A stretch of 50,129 bases of DNA, from NCBI GenBank assembly GCA_937899835.1, contig CALCCE010000284.1, positions 1-50,129 of the forward strand, read 5' to 3'. Under the pieces are notes generated by a model. It saw only the letters and a list, made by a program, of their open reading frames with translations, searched no databases and was not told the DNA's origin. The number at the start of each line of letters is the position of its first letter. The stretch's first letter is position 1. The position numbers and the translations under genes were made by a program. This document shows positions 1 through 8,096 of the stretch, one piece after another. Origin of the DNA: an uncultured Flavobacteriales bacterium (lineage in GTDB: Bacteria; Bacteroidota; Bacteroidia; Flavobacteriales_G; Salibacteraceae).

Positions 1-20
1 GGTAAGTTGCAATTGGTACA

Positions 21-1256
21 TTAAGCCTCCAGGCGAGACCTTTTGCGCACCAACACTTCACGGTCTGCCGAAGATCGGGCCAAGGAAATGCCTTTGTCTA
101 AAGACAATTTGGCTTTGTTGTATTGTCCGTTGGCTGCGTACAACTCTCCCATCAAGGCATGGTAAAAATGCGAATGCTCCAAATCCAACTTCACGCCTTC
201 AGCAATGGCTTTTTGTGGACCTTGTGCTTTGGCCAAGGCATAAGTGCGGTTCAAGGCGGCAATCGGCGAATACTCAACTTGTAACAGGCGGTTGTAATAA
301 GATAGAATTTGCGTCCATTTCTGCGCTACCGTATCGGGTTGGGTATGCCAGTAGGCAATGGCGGCTTCAAGGTGGTATTTGGAAAGTTGGTCACCTTCTG
401 CCGCACGATTGAGGTACACCTCTCCCCTTTTCACCAGGTTCCAATCCCATAAATTACGGTCTTGCTCTTCGTAGAGTAAAATAGCTCCTTCAGGATTTAA
501 ACGGGCATCGAACCTCGATGCGTGAAAACACATGAGGGCCAACAGGGCCCGCACCATGGGCGTATCGCAGGCCGGATGTTGCAATAACAGCAAATTCAAG
601 CGCATGGCTTCCAGGCAAAGGTCTCTACGCAGGGTAGTATTGGTGACACTGGAGTGGTATCCTTCGTTGAATAACAGGTAGAGTGTAGCTGCCACTTGTT
701 CCAGGCGCGCGGGCAATTGATCGTCTGGCGGCATTTCCATGGCCATTTGGAGTGCTTTCAACTTCTGGCGCGCTCGGTAAAGCCGTTTGTTGGTCGACTC
801 TTTCGACTCTAAAAATGCCTCGGCAATTTCGTCAATACCCAAACCACAAAGAATGCGCAATGCCAAACCAATTTGTGCCGGTGCCGGGATTTCCGGATGG
901 CACACGGCAAAAATCATTTGCAATTGCTTGTCGCGTATCGACTCATCCGACCATTCTTCGGGTAAGACGGTAGATGGCTGATCGTGTAGTACCTCAGGAG
1001 TCACCTTTTGGTGAAACACTTGTTGCCTTTTGAGGTGCGTCAGGGCCTTGTTTTTCGCTACAGTATACAACCACGCGGTAGGATTGGCAGGCAGGCCTTT
1101 CTCCCTCCAGGTTTCACTGGCCTGTAAAAAGGTTTCGCTCACCACATCTTCGGCCAAGGCCATTTCGTGCAGGCCCAACTGCTTGGTCAATACCGCTACC
1201 ATCTTGGAAAACTCGGTACGAAACAGCTGGGGCAAAATCTCCTGAGGAAGTGACAT
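21..1256 (-). CDS. ECF42-type RNA polymerase sigma factor with C-terminal TPR-like extension (locus 1)
   Basis: A 411-residue sigma factor, about twice the length of an ordinary ECF sigma. Residues ~10-85 carry region 2 (AEDVVSETFLQA, then the AWLYTVAKNKAL segment). Residues ~120-170 carry region 4 (ILCGLGIDEIAEAFL followed by NKRLYRARQKLK). The rest is the DUF6596 plus helical repeat extension with the NEGYHSS motif, which is typical of ECF42 factors. Those factors have no anti-sigma partner and are encoded with DGPF/YCII proteins; the C-terminal extension is reported to control activity. Here it is the last gene of a minus-strand cluster SRPBCC, YCII, YCII, sigma. A terminator-like hairpin at 1337-1369 separates it from the YCII genes, so it may have its own promoter or depend on readthrough. 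A second factor of the same architecture lies at 43109-44335. Start is ATG at 1256. Confidence 0.93.
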   Translation of the reverse strand: MSLPQEILPQLFRTEFSKMVAVLTKQLGLHEMALAEDVVSETFLQASETWREKGLPANPTAWLYTVAKNKALTHLKRQQVFHQKVTPEVLHDQPSTVLPEEWSDESIRDKQLQMIFAVCHPEIPAPAQIGLALRILCGLGIDEIAEAFLESKESTNKRLYRARQKLKALQMAMEMPPDDQLPARLEQVAATLYLLFNEGYHSSVTNTTLRRDLCLEAMRLNLLLLQHPACDTPMVRALLALMCFHASRFDARLNPEGAILLYEEQDRNLWDWNLVKRGEVYLNRAAEGDQLSKYHLEAAIAYWHTQPDTVAQKWTQILSYYNRLLQVEYSPIAALNRTYALAKAQGPQKAIAEGVKLDLEHSHFYHALMGELYAANGQYNKAKLSLDKGISLARSSADREVLVRKRSRLEA

Positions 1257-1336
1257 GTTGCGCTAATTTATAAATGCGAATTCATAAACCCTGTTGTACC
1301 TGCTTCTTTTAAACAGGAGGTGCCCAGAAACGATAT

Positions 1337-1369
1337 AAAAAGGCTGCCCCTGCGATAGAGACAGCCTTT
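1337..1369 (-). terminator. Rho-independent terminator-like hairpin after the first DGPF operon
   Basis: Arms 1339-1346 and 1362-1369 are perfect inverted repeats of 8 bp (AAAGGCTG / CAGCCTTT) with a 15-nt loop. On the minus strand the second arm runs into a short T tract. It lies between the YCII gene and the sigma gene, so it would limit transcription from the SRPBCC-YCII-YCII genes into the sigma gene. Confidence 0.6.
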
Positions 1370-1406
1370 GATAACTTATTGACTAGCGAACAAAGTTCGC
1401 TATTAC

Positions 1407-1748
1407 CTAAAACTTCACGGGAATCATCGGGCGAACTTCTACACGGCCACCCACTTCTAAAACGGGACAACCGTGCGCAATGGCTACCGCATCGTCGATG
1501 GTGGCAGTTTTAACCACAATGTTGCCGCCTACCATTTCTTTCACTTCAGCGTAGGGCCCATCGGTAACCACACCACCGGGTTGGATCAATTTTCCGGTGT
1601 GTTCCAAACGTGCAGTACTCACAAAAGAGCCCTCACGGACCAGGCCGCCAATCCAACTTTGCCATTTTTTCACGCTGGCAGCGATTTCTTCTGGGGTGGG
1701 TTGGTAATCGGAGCTCTCGTAGTGGAAAAGCATCATAAACTCGTTCAT
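1407..1748 (-). CDS. YCII/DGPF-domain protein
   Basis: A 113-residue protein of the YCII-related (DGPF) family: a small dimeric alpha/beta fold often encoded beside ECF42 sigma factors, with no settled biochemical function. It begins MNEFMMLFHY and carries TDGPYAEVKEMVGG (the DGPF signature with Y for F) near residue 62, then the usual IVVKTATIDDAVAIAHGCP helix and a VEVRPM end strand. The reading frame is open further upstream, but ATG at 1748 is chosen because the domain starts there and the upstream stretch overlaps the neighbouring gene. It is the third gene of the locus-1 operon, 41 nt after the preceding YCII-like gene. Confidence 0.9.
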   Translation of the reverse strand: MNEFMMLFHYESSDYQPTPEEIAASVKKWQSWIGGLVREGSFVSTARLEHTGKLIQPGGVVTDGPYAEVKEMVGGNIVVKTATIDDAVAIAHGCPVLEVGGRVEVRPMIPVKF

Positions 1749-1789
1749 AACTCTTGTAGATTTAGAATTGTAAATAAATAAAAATGGAT

Positions 1790-2146
1790 TCAAAGTTTGG
1801 GCAGTAGGAGCCGTCGAATTTCTACGATTCCTCCGCTTTGGTAGATGGGACAATCGGCAGCTAATTGCCGAGCCGAATTGGCATTTGCAGCACGTACTAC
1901 CATAGTGCCAGATATACTGGATTGAGGTTGTTGCAAGGGCCACACGTTGTGCAACCCTTGTTCGTTGCACCAAATACTGTTGTCGGCAAGTTGCCGAAAG
2001 GCTACAAACCTTCCCTGAGCTGCAATTCCACCAATCCAATTCTGCCATTGGTCTTCTTCATAACAGAAGGTTTCCACCGTTGGCAAGGCTGGGTTTTGAA
2101 ACAAAAGCATGTAAGCTTCTTGTTGGTAATGCTGGTTTCGGCTCAT
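1790..2146 (-). CDS. Degenerate YCII-like protein
   Basis: A 118-residue protein that aligns by eye with the YCII neighbour: YMLLFQNP at the N-terminus matches FMMLFHYE, WQNWIGGIAAQGRFV matches WQSWIGGLVREGSFV, and the end is VEIRRLL. The DGPF loop itself is missing (it reads NVWPLQQPQSSISGTMVV), so this looks like a diverged paralogue that kept the fold but lost the family signature. Its ATG overlaps the stop of the upstream SRPBCC gene as ATGA (2143-2146), which implies translational coupling. What it binds or does is unknown; a structural or heterodimer partner role for the intact YCII protein is an inference only. Confidence 0.8.
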   Translation of the reverse strand: MSRNQHYQQEAYMLLFQNPALPTVETFCYEEDQWQNWIGGIAAQGRFVAFRQLADNSIWCNEQGLHNVWPLQQPQSSISGTMVVRAANANSARQLAADCPIYQSGGIVEIRRLLLPKL

Positions 2147-2715
2147 GGTTGAAAGGTTTCTACCATGGCAGTGGATTCAAGGTTTTCGGTGTAAGCCTTA
2201 AACCGTTTCATTCCCAATTGATTCACTTCACTCATTTTGCCTTTCAGGCCAATGAGCATCGCAACAATGTTGGTTGGAAATTTCAGTCCTACCTCAAATT
2301 GCTGTACCACTTCAGTACCGTCATCCAAAGGTGTAAGGGAATAGTCGAACGAAGGGTAAGAGGTATATGGCGCGGTGATCTCACATTCGAAATACACCCG
2401 CTGGTTGGGTTCTAAGGCAGTGAGCACCTGCTTTCCTATACTTTCTTCGGCCACGCCTTCCCAATGAAAGGTGGCTCCCACAACTCCATCGGTACCCCGA
2501 ACCTCATTTTTTTGTGCCGGGTCTGCCACCAAAAAGGGCGACCATTGGCTAAAGTGGCCCAGGTACCGCAATTCATCGTATACCTCTTCCGGGCTGGCTT
2601 TTACTACCGAACGGGTTTGGATAGAAATTTGATTGGGAGCAATCAGTGCTAATACAGTTACTACTACGCCCAAGGCTCCAACGATAACTGCTACAGTGGT
2701 CATCATTTTTTTCAT
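2143..2715 (-). CDS. SRPBCC (START-like) family protein with N-terminal membrane segment
   Basis: About 190 residues from ATG at 2715. One hydrophobic segment (AVIVGALGVVVTVLALIA) follows the start, then a SRPBCC/polyketide-cyclase-type fold: VKASPEEVYDELRYLGHFSQWSPF is the classic opening strand and helix, and the domain ends with a long helix GLKGKMSEVNQLGMKRFKAYTENL. Such proteins bind hydrophobic ligands in a deep cavity; here it would be anchored to the inner membrane. The frame is open from 2757, but the putative -10 element (2756-2759) overlaps that upstream ATG, so a start at 2742 or, better, 2715 is preferred. It is the first gene of the ECF42 locus-1 operon. A second SRPBCC gene (42627) sits beside the other ECF42 locus. 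Confidence 0.85.
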   Translation of the reverse strand: MKKMMTTVAVIVGALGVVVTVLALIAPNQISIQTRSVVKASPEEVYDELRYLGHFSQWSPFLVADPAQKNEVRGTDGVVGATFHWEGVAEESIGKQVLTALEPNQRVYFECEITAPYTSYPSFDYSLTPLDDGTEVVQQFEVGLKFPTNIVAMLIGLKGKMSEVNQLGMKRFKAYTENLESTAMVETFQP

Positions 2716-2755
2716 GGTTTTGATTGTTGATTTGCGATTCATTTCCCTTATCACC

Positions 2756-2778
2756 ATCGAGTGGACATAAATTGGACA
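2756..2778 (-). promoter_or_regulatory. Putative ECF42-dependent promoter, locus 1
   Basis: On the minus strand TGTCC (2778-2774) is followed by exactly 14 nt and CGAT (2759-2756). The same TGTCC-N14-CG(A/T)T arrangement occurs at 41989-42011 and 46026-46048, each in front of a gene linked to an ECF42 sigma factor. Published ECF42 targets, as I recall them, have a TGTC-type -35 and a CG(A/T)-type -10, which fits. The site lies about 40 nt upstream of the preferred SRPBCC start. Confidence 0.6.
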
Positions 2779-2980
2779 ACTACCAGTAACTTTTTTTAAA
2801 AAAAATTATAAACCACTGAAAATCAGATACTAAAAATTTTAAAATAATTGAAAAAGAAATGAGCTATGCCGTTCAAAGATCATCTTTCAACCACTGCATA
2901 CAACCACATTTGGGCATCAAAGGGCTAAACCTAAGGCCTGAAAATTTGTTACTTTTCCGACATTAAATTTCAAGTTAAGC

Positions 2981-3391
2981 ATGAGTGAACAGCGAGAAAG
3001 GGTTGAAAAGACCGAATCGGAATGGAGGGCCCAATTGAGCCCGGATGAATACCGCGTTTTGCGGGAAGGAGGAACCGAGAGGGCTTTTACAGGAGCGTAT
3101 TACAACCACAAGGACAATGGCATGTATGAATGTCGTGCTTGCAACAACCCTTTGTTTTCTTCGGAAAGTAAGTTTGAATCGGGCAGTGGGTGGCCGAGTT
3201 TCGACCGTGCGGTGGAAGAAGGCCGCGTGGACTATTTAAGGGATACCAGCTACGGCATGATTCGTACCGAGATTTTGTGTGGCCGCTGTGGCAGTCACCT
3301 CGGCCATGTATTTCCCGATGGTCCTACGGCTACCGGGGAGCGTTATTGTGTCAATTCTCTTTCTCTTCAGTTTCAAAAAAAGGGAAGTTGA
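2981..3391 (+). CDS. msrB: Peptide-methionine (R)-S-oxide reductase MsrB
   Basis: A 136-residue single-domain MsrB, which reduces the R-sulfoxide of methionine in proteins using thioredoxin. Four zinc cysteines are present as CRAC (51, 54) and CGRC (100, 103). The catalytic cysteine is Cys123 in RYCVNSLSLQF. The SGSGWPSF and HLGHVFPDGP motifs are intact, so it should be active. There is no signal peptide, so it is cytoplasmic. The next gene starts 2 nt after its stop, so the two are probably cotranscribed. Upstream, TTTG (2945-2948) and TAAATTTC (2964-2971) resemble a Bacteroidota promoter, but the 15-nt spacing is short. Confidence 0.97.
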   Translation: MSEQRERVEKTESEWRAQLSPDEYRVLREGGTERAFTGAYYNHKDNGMYECRACNNPLFSSESKFESGSGWPSFDRAVEEGRVDYLRDTSYGMIRTEILCGRCGSHLGHVFPDGPTATGERYCVNSLSLQFQKKGS

Positions 3392-3393
3392 AC

Positions 3394-4257
3394 ATGCGCA
3401 ACCACTTGTTGATCTGGATTGGTATTGCTTTGTTTTGGCCCACCTTCCTCTCGGCTCAAAATGTGAAGGTAATCAGTTTGGATTTGGGTCCCGACCAGCC
3501 AAAAGACAGCCTCAACCATTGGAAAGCGCGTCAAAGAGGCTTGCCTCCTTTGGTGCGTTTTCATCAGGTGGACGTAATGGCCATACAAGGAGCACAAGCT
3601 CATCACCTGGAATTTGCCAAAAACGAATTGCGGGAATATGCTGCCTTGAAACCAAAAATGGAGCATCCCCTTCCTGCTGAACATACCGCTTTGCTCTACC
3701 GCAAAGAACGTTTTGCTCCTGAACAAAGTGGATTGTTTTGGCTATCGCTCACGCCCGATGAACCCTCCAAAGGATGGGATGCCCGGCAAAAAGTAACTTG
3801 TACCTATGCCCTGCTCTACGATCGGATGACCGAAAGTCGCTTTTGGGTACTGGCTACCCGATTAGATGCAGAAGGTGGTAAAGCGAGAGCCGAGAGTTTG
3901 AAGCTTATTCTTTCGAAAATTGATGCCTTTAATGCAGGCCCCGACCGGTATCCGGTAATGGTACTGGGCAACCTGCAATGCGCACCGGGAGACAATTCGC
4001 TCCTTCCTTTTAACGAACAAATGGTAGACGCCGGACAACTCGGAGAGTTTGCCTGTTACGGTCCGCAGGGCACGTACAACAACTATCAAATAGAGCAATC
4101 GCCAGGCTTCGATCAAAAGCGCGACTACGTGTATTGTAGCCGGCAAGGCTGGGTGGTAGAACGCTGTGCGGTACTAACAGACACTTACCGGGGCCGGCCA
4201 CTTTCCGACCATTATCCACTGTTTGTGGAATTTCGCCAGATTGCGGCAGCTTATTGA
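3394..4257 (+). CDS. Secreted endonuclease/exonuclease/phosphatase-fold protein, catalytic residues largely lost
   Basis: A 287-residue protein with a signal peptide (cut near ...FLSAQ, residue 22). The overall layout follows the secreted Bacteroidota EEP family: VKVISLDLGP, NHWKARQRGLPPLVRFHQVDVMAIQ, FWLSLTPDEPSKGWDA, a GPQGTYNNY loop, RDYVYCS and SDHYPLFVEF. The residues expected for metal-dependent catalysis are mostly replaced: Asn of the first motif is Asp30, the QE glutamate is Gly66, the first His of HxDH is Arg156, and GDFN reads GNLQ (Asn193, Gln195). Only Asp244 and the SDH (272-273) remain. It is therefore a likely pseudoenzyme or has changed chemistry. ATG 3394 is preferred over the longer open frame because it gives a proper signal peptide right after msrB. 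The gene ends 7 nt inside the convergent ABC gene. Confidence 0.85.
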   Translation: MRNHLLIWIGIALFWPTFLSAQNVKVISLDLGPDQPKDSLNHWKARQRGLPPLVRFHQVDVMAIQGAQAHHLEFAKNELREYAALKPKMEHPLPAEHTALLYRKERFAPEQSGLFWLSLTPDEPSKGWDARQKVTCTYALLYDRMTESRFWVLATRLDAEGGKARAESLKLILSKIDAFNAGPDRYPVMVLGNLQCAPGDNSLLPFNEQMVDAGQLGEFACYGPQGTYNNYQIEQSPGFDQKRDYVYCSRQGWVVERCAVLTDTYRGRPLSDHYPLFVEFRQIAAAY

Positions 4258-6107
4258 TAGCCTCTGGCCTGGAGCCGGAACAGTTCGGCGTAGCGGCCAT
4301 CCAATTCCATTAATTCTTGGTGGGCTCCCAATTCGAGTACTTGTCCTTGTTCTAAAAACAAAATGCGATCGGCCATGCGCACCGTGCTAAAACGGTGGGA
4401 AATCAGCACGGCAGATTTTCCTTCAATCAACTCTGTAAACCGTTGAAAGACCTCGTATTCCGCACGAGCATCCAAGGCAGAGGTCGGTTCATCCAAAATG
4501 AGCACCTGCGCTTCTCGCATGTAAGCACGGCCCAAGGCTATTTTTTGCCACTCTCCGCCCGATAATTCCACGCCATTGGCAAAGCGTTTTCCCAAGCGTT
4601 GTTCATAGCCTTCCGGCAAACGGTCGATCACCGAGTCGGCCAGGGATTTTTTAGCCGATCGTTCGATGGTGGGCAAATCGGTTCGCCGATCGATACGCCC
4701 TACTGCAATGTTTTCTCCGGCTTCCAATTGAAAGCGCACAAAATCTTGAAAAATCACGCCAATCGCCTGGCGCAGCTCTAAAGGGTCGTATTCCCGAAGG
4801 TCAACTCCATCCAGAAGGATGCGCCCTTCTGAAGGTTCGTATAAACGAGACAATAACTTTACAAGCGTGGTTTTTCCTGCGCCATTTTCCCCTACCAGTG
4901 CCAGTTTCTCGCCGGCCGCCAGATGAAAAGAAACGTGCCGCAAGGCCCATTGATCACTGTTTCGGTATCGGAAACCTACATTTTCGAAAACAAAGCCTTT
5001 GCGGATAGGTTGAGGAACGGATTGTGGCACTTGGGGCAGTGGCATCTCTGGCTCAATGGCCAAAAAGTCGAACAAGTCTTGTAAATAAAGGGCACCGTCG
5101 GCAATTCTCGAAAATCGGGTAAGAATGCCCTGCAACAAATTGCGCATCCGATTAAACGATCCCGCTAAAAAGGTAAGGTCGCCCACCGAAAGCACACCGG
5201 CAATGGTTTCCAGCACAATGAATCCATAGGCTCCGTAATAGGCCAAGGTGCCTACGCCCGACCAAAGGCTGCCCCACAACGCTCTGCGAATGGCCAGTTG
5301 TTGGTTTTGTTGGTAAAAACGGTGGGCCAATTCGCGAAAGCGCTGCGCCAGGAAACCGCTCAATCCAAAAATCTTCACCTCTTTGGCCGTTTCATCGCTG
5401 GCCCCTATGTAACGGAGATAGTCAAGCTCCCGGCGTTCGGGCGTCCAGCTACGCGAAAGCGAGTAAGAACGTTCGTTGAAATGGGTTTCACCCAAAAAAG
5501 AAGGCACTATGGCCACCAGTAAGATGAGCAACAACCAGGGGTTGAAGGCTACTAAACCAACGGATAAGAACAAAACGGTTACCAGGTCTTGCAGCTGGGT
5601 GAGCACCTGCGTCATCAGAATGGTACGCCCGGTAGTTTGTTTCCGGGCCCTTTCCAATTTATCGTAAAAGGTGGCATCTTCAAATTGTACCAAATCCAAA
5701 CGGGCAGCTTGTCGAATGAGCAATTCCGAAGTATGGTTGGCAAACAGATCGCCGAGCAAGCCATCCAATAAGGCCAAAATGCGATTGATGAACTCACTTA
5801 GCAGGGCCAGGCCCAACTCTACACCCACCCAAATCAGCACTTGCCGGGTGTCGGCTCCTTCCCCCTGGTTCATGAGTACAATCACCTGGTCGATGATCAA
5901 TTTACCCACGTAGAGCATAGACAGCGGAACCGCAGACCGCAATAACCGCAGGCTTATGTTGGCCAGGGTAATGGTTTTGCTGGTGGCCCAGATCATACGG
6001 AAGAAGGGCCTTAAATTTCCCAGGGCTTGCCACTGCTCCCGCACCGAAACTTTGGCCTCTTTTTCTACCGGTTTTTTGTTCTTTTTATGCTTTTTCCAAC
6101 TAAACAT
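4251..6107 (-). CDS. ABC transporter, fused permease and ATP-binding protein
   Basis: A 618-residue half-transporter of the type I exporter class. About six membrane segments occupy residues ~35-330. The ATPase domain has Walker A GENGAGKTT, Q-loop VIFQDFVRFQ, signature LSGGEWQKIALGRAYMR, Walker B VLILDEPTSALDA and switch His in ISHRFSTV. The LSGGEWQ variant is common in a Bacteroidota/cyanobacterial family of uncharacterised exporters; the substrate cannot be told from sequence. It should homodimerise in the inner membrane. No membrane-fusion or outer-membrane partner lies next to it. The 3' end overlaps the convergent EEP gene by 7 nt, leaving no room for a terminator between them. The upstream 139 bp is shared with the divergent S41 peptidase gene. 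Confidence 0.93.
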   Translation of the reverse strand: MFSWKKHKKNKKPVEKEAKVSVREQWQALGNLRPFFRMIWATSKTITLANISLRLLRSAVPLSMLYVGKLIIDQVIVLMNQGEGADTRQVLIWVGVELGLALLSEFINRILALLDGLLGDLFANHTSELLIRQAARLDLVQFEDATFYDKLERARKQTTGRTILMTQVLTQLQDLVTVLFLSVGLVAFNPWLLLILLVAIVPSFLGETHFNERSYSLSRSWTPERRELDYLRYIGASDETAKEVKIFGLSGFLAQRFRELAHRFYQQNQQLAIRRALWGSLWSGVGTLAYYGAYGFIVLETIAGVLSVGDLTFLAGSFNRMRNLLQGILTRFSRIADGALYLQDLFDFLAIEPEMPLPQVPQSVPQPIRKGFVFENVGFRYRNSDQWALRHVSFHLAAGEKLALVGENGAGKTTLVKLLSRLYEPSEGRILLDGVDLREYDPLELRQAIGVIFQDFVRFQLEAGENIAVGRIDRRTDLPTIERSAKKSLADSVIDRLPEGYEQRLGKRFANGVELSGGEWQKIALGRAYMREAQVLILDEPTSALDARAEYEVFQRFTELIEGKSAVLISHRFSTVRMADRILFLEQGQVLELGAHQELMELDGRYAELFRLQARGYQ

Positions 6108-6246
6108 CTAAGTGTAAAATGTACGTTTATTAACGCTCAAGCTAATTTTTATCACTTCACCCCTCCAACTATGCACTTCACCTTAATCAGTCGAACAAGA
6201 CCTGCATAAAATTGTATTCTTTGCGCTCAATTCCAAACCAACACTC

Positions 6247-8055
6247 ATGCAGAATCGAATGTTGCTTTCTTTCGCTCTAACCTTTTGTCTGCTTTGTATC
6301 GCCTTAGGAACCCAGGGACAGCAAACCATCACCTTCCACCTCGACCTCAAGAAGGCACTACAAAACGAGCATTCTTTTCAATCGGTGGGCCTTCGAGGAA
6401 GCCTGCCCCCACTTTCCTGGGAAAAGACTACCGATTTGACGGATGAAGACGGAGATGGCATCTACACCGGAACGTTCACATTTCCTGATCTATCCAAGGG
6501 GCGTAGGGTGGAATACAAATACGTATTGGACGGTGAAATGGAGTTCGATCCGGGCGATCCGCGGTGGTGGTTGAGCGGTGCTTCACTGGAAGGAGGGCCG
6601 AAAGACGAATGGAACCTCTACCGAGCCAAAACCGCCGAAGAGGTAGCCCAGTTAAAATTCAGTAGAGCGGAAGTGATGGCCGACCTTGCGATTCTTGAAG
6701 AGGCCCTGCGCACCTTGCACCCAGGTTTGTACCGCTACAATGATTCGTTGGAAATGGAGGAACGTTTTGCCCAGTTGCGCCAAGAGATATCGGAGTACAC
6801 CACCCCAGGAGAACTGTATGCTACCCTTTCTCGTTTCACAGCCACCATTCGGTGTGGCCATACCTATCCCAACTATTTCAACCAAGGGGCGATGGTGCAA
6901 CAAGTGGTATTGCGCCAGCCCGATAAACTCCCTTTTACGTTTCAGTGGTTTGGCGATCGCATGCTAACCATGGACAATGCCAGTGCCAACGAACAACTCG
7001 ATTTTGGTGCCGAAATACGCTCTATCAATGGTGTGCCTGTGGCTGAAATTCAACAAGCCATCTTGCCGATGATGAAAGCCGACGGCGGCAACGACGGCAA
7101 CCGCTTGCACCAAATGAACCTTACCGGCAAGGGCCGCTACGAAGCTTTTGACAGCTATTTCCCTCTCCTTTTTCCTCCCGTTGCGGGAAAGTTTGAGATC
7201 AATGCCAAACGACTGTCCGATGGTCAATCTTTCACCACTACGGTAGCAGCAATGAAGCGCACCGATCGCGCAGCTAAAATTGAAGAACAAAAAAGCGCCC
7301 CTGCTTCTAAAGCCCCCTGGCGGTTGGAATTTCTCGCACCCGATATTGCCTATTTAAGAATGGAAACCTTTTCTACCTGGGAATTTGATTTCGATTGGAA
7401 ACAATGGATCGCAACCGCATTCGATGAGATTCGGGAAAAAAACGTTGCGCACCTCATTGTTGACATTCGAAACAACGAAGGTGGCACTACCGAAGTGGTA
7501 AAAGTGCTTACGGAACAAATTGCCACCACCGAGTTGTCGTCAGAATTGGGTATGGACCGTACCCGAGCGACCGCTAAGCCTGCCAACTTGGCCCCTTATC
7601 TGGGTACCTGGGAAGACCTGTTCGAAACACAAAAGGGGAATTTTGAATACGTAGGCAACGGGTTTTACAAGTTCAAAACAGCGCGAATGTATGGCGGAAT
7701 GGTAAAACCGGTGAAAACACCCTACTCGGGAAAGGTGTATTTACTGATGGGGCCTTCCAACAGTTCAGCTACGTTTTATTTGTGCCGCACCTGGAAAAGA
7801 AACGGATTGGCAACTTTGGTGGGCAGTGAAACCGGCGGCAACCAACAAGGAACCAATGGAGGTTATCTGTACTTGCTTTATTTGCCCAATACCCATGTTG
7901 AGATCGATGTTCCGCTGATTGGTACTTTTCAGGCAGCAGGAGAGCCCGACCGCGGTCTGTTGCCGGACGTGGAAATTCAACTGTCAGTAGAGGATTACTT
8001 AGTTGGGCGGGATACTGCTTTGGAGAAAGTGCTGTCGCTGATTAAATCAGAGTGA
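6247..8055 (+). CDS. Secreted S41-family peptidase with N-terminal starch-binding-like/E-set domain
   Basis: A 602-residue protein with a signal peptide (about residues 1-24, ...GTQGQ). Residues ~27-120 form a beta-sandwich resembling CBM20/CBM48 or isoamylase-N modules (VGLRGSLPPLSWEKTTDLTDEDGDGIYTG, then YKYVLDGEMEFDPGDPRWW). The C-terminal part is an S41 (C-terminal processing/tricorn-like) peptidase core: IAYLRMETF, LIVDIRNNEGG, then MGPSNSSATFYL with the nucleophile at Ser506 or Ser507, and VGSETGGNQQG. A central PDZ-like stretch (ICGHTYPNYFN... EIRSINGVPVAEIQQAI) positions substrates. It probably acts in the periplasm or outside the cell on peptides; the fused domain could bind carbohydrate or simply be structural. 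The stop is 11 nt before the operator of the next gene. Confidence 0.88.
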   Translation: MQNRMLLSFALTFCLLCIALGTQGQQTITFHLDLKKALQNEHSFQSVGLRGSLPPLSWEKTTDLTDEDGDGIYTGTFTFPDLSKGRRVEYKYVLDGEMEFDPGDPRWWLSGASLEGGPKDEWNLYRAKTAEEVAQLKFSRAEVMADLAILEEALRTLHPGLYRYNDSLEMEERFAQLRQEISEYTTPGELYATLSRFTATIRCGHTYPNYFNQGAMVQQVVLRQPDKLPFTFQWFGDRMLTMDNASANEQLDFGAEIRSINGVPVAEIQQAILPMMKADGGNDGNRLHQMNLTGKGRYEAFDSYFPLLFPPVAGKFEINAKRLSDGQSFTTTVAAMKRTDRAAKIEEQKSAPASKAPWRLEFLAPDIAYLRMETFSTWEFDFDWKQWIATAFDEIREKNVAHLIVDIRNNEGGTTEVVKVLTEQIATTELSSELGMDRTRATAKPANLAPYLGTWEDLFETQKGNFEYVGNGFYKFKTARMYGGMVKPVKTPYSGKVYLLMGPSNSSATFYLCRTWKRNGLATLVGSETGGNQQGTNGGYLYLLYLPNTHVEIDVPLIGTFQAAGEPDRGLLPDVEIQLSVEDYLVGRDTALEKVLSLIKSE

Positions 8056-8060
8056 ATAGA

Positions 8061-8092
8061 TTTGGCAAAATATACCAATCGGTATATTTTTG
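8061..8092 (+). promoter_or_regulatory. Bacteroidota-type promoter of the tetR gene
   Basis: TTTG at 8061-8064, a 20-nt spacer, and TATTTTTG at 8085-8092 match the Bacteroidota housekeeping promoter (TTTG-N19/20-TAnnTTTG). The repressor palindrome fills the spacer. The expected transcription start lies within a few bases of the ATG at 8097, so the tetR transcript may be leaderless or nearly so. Confidence 0.65.
8067..8090. promoter_or_regulatory. Palindromic TetR-family operator O1
   Basis: The core TATACCAATCGGTATA (8071-8086) is flanked by AAAA and TTTT, giving perfect 10-bp arms around a 4-bp centre. It lies between the -35-like and -10-like boxes of the tetR promoter, so binding would block RNA polymerase and autoregulate the gene. 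A close copy with the centre inverted is at 8712-8727 before fabF. Confidence 0.8.
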
Positions 8093-8096
8093 TGCC

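Noticed and set aside
2860-2967. 35-codon open frame before msrB
   Set aside because: Chance-length frame that overlaps likely promoter sequence, with no protein-like features.
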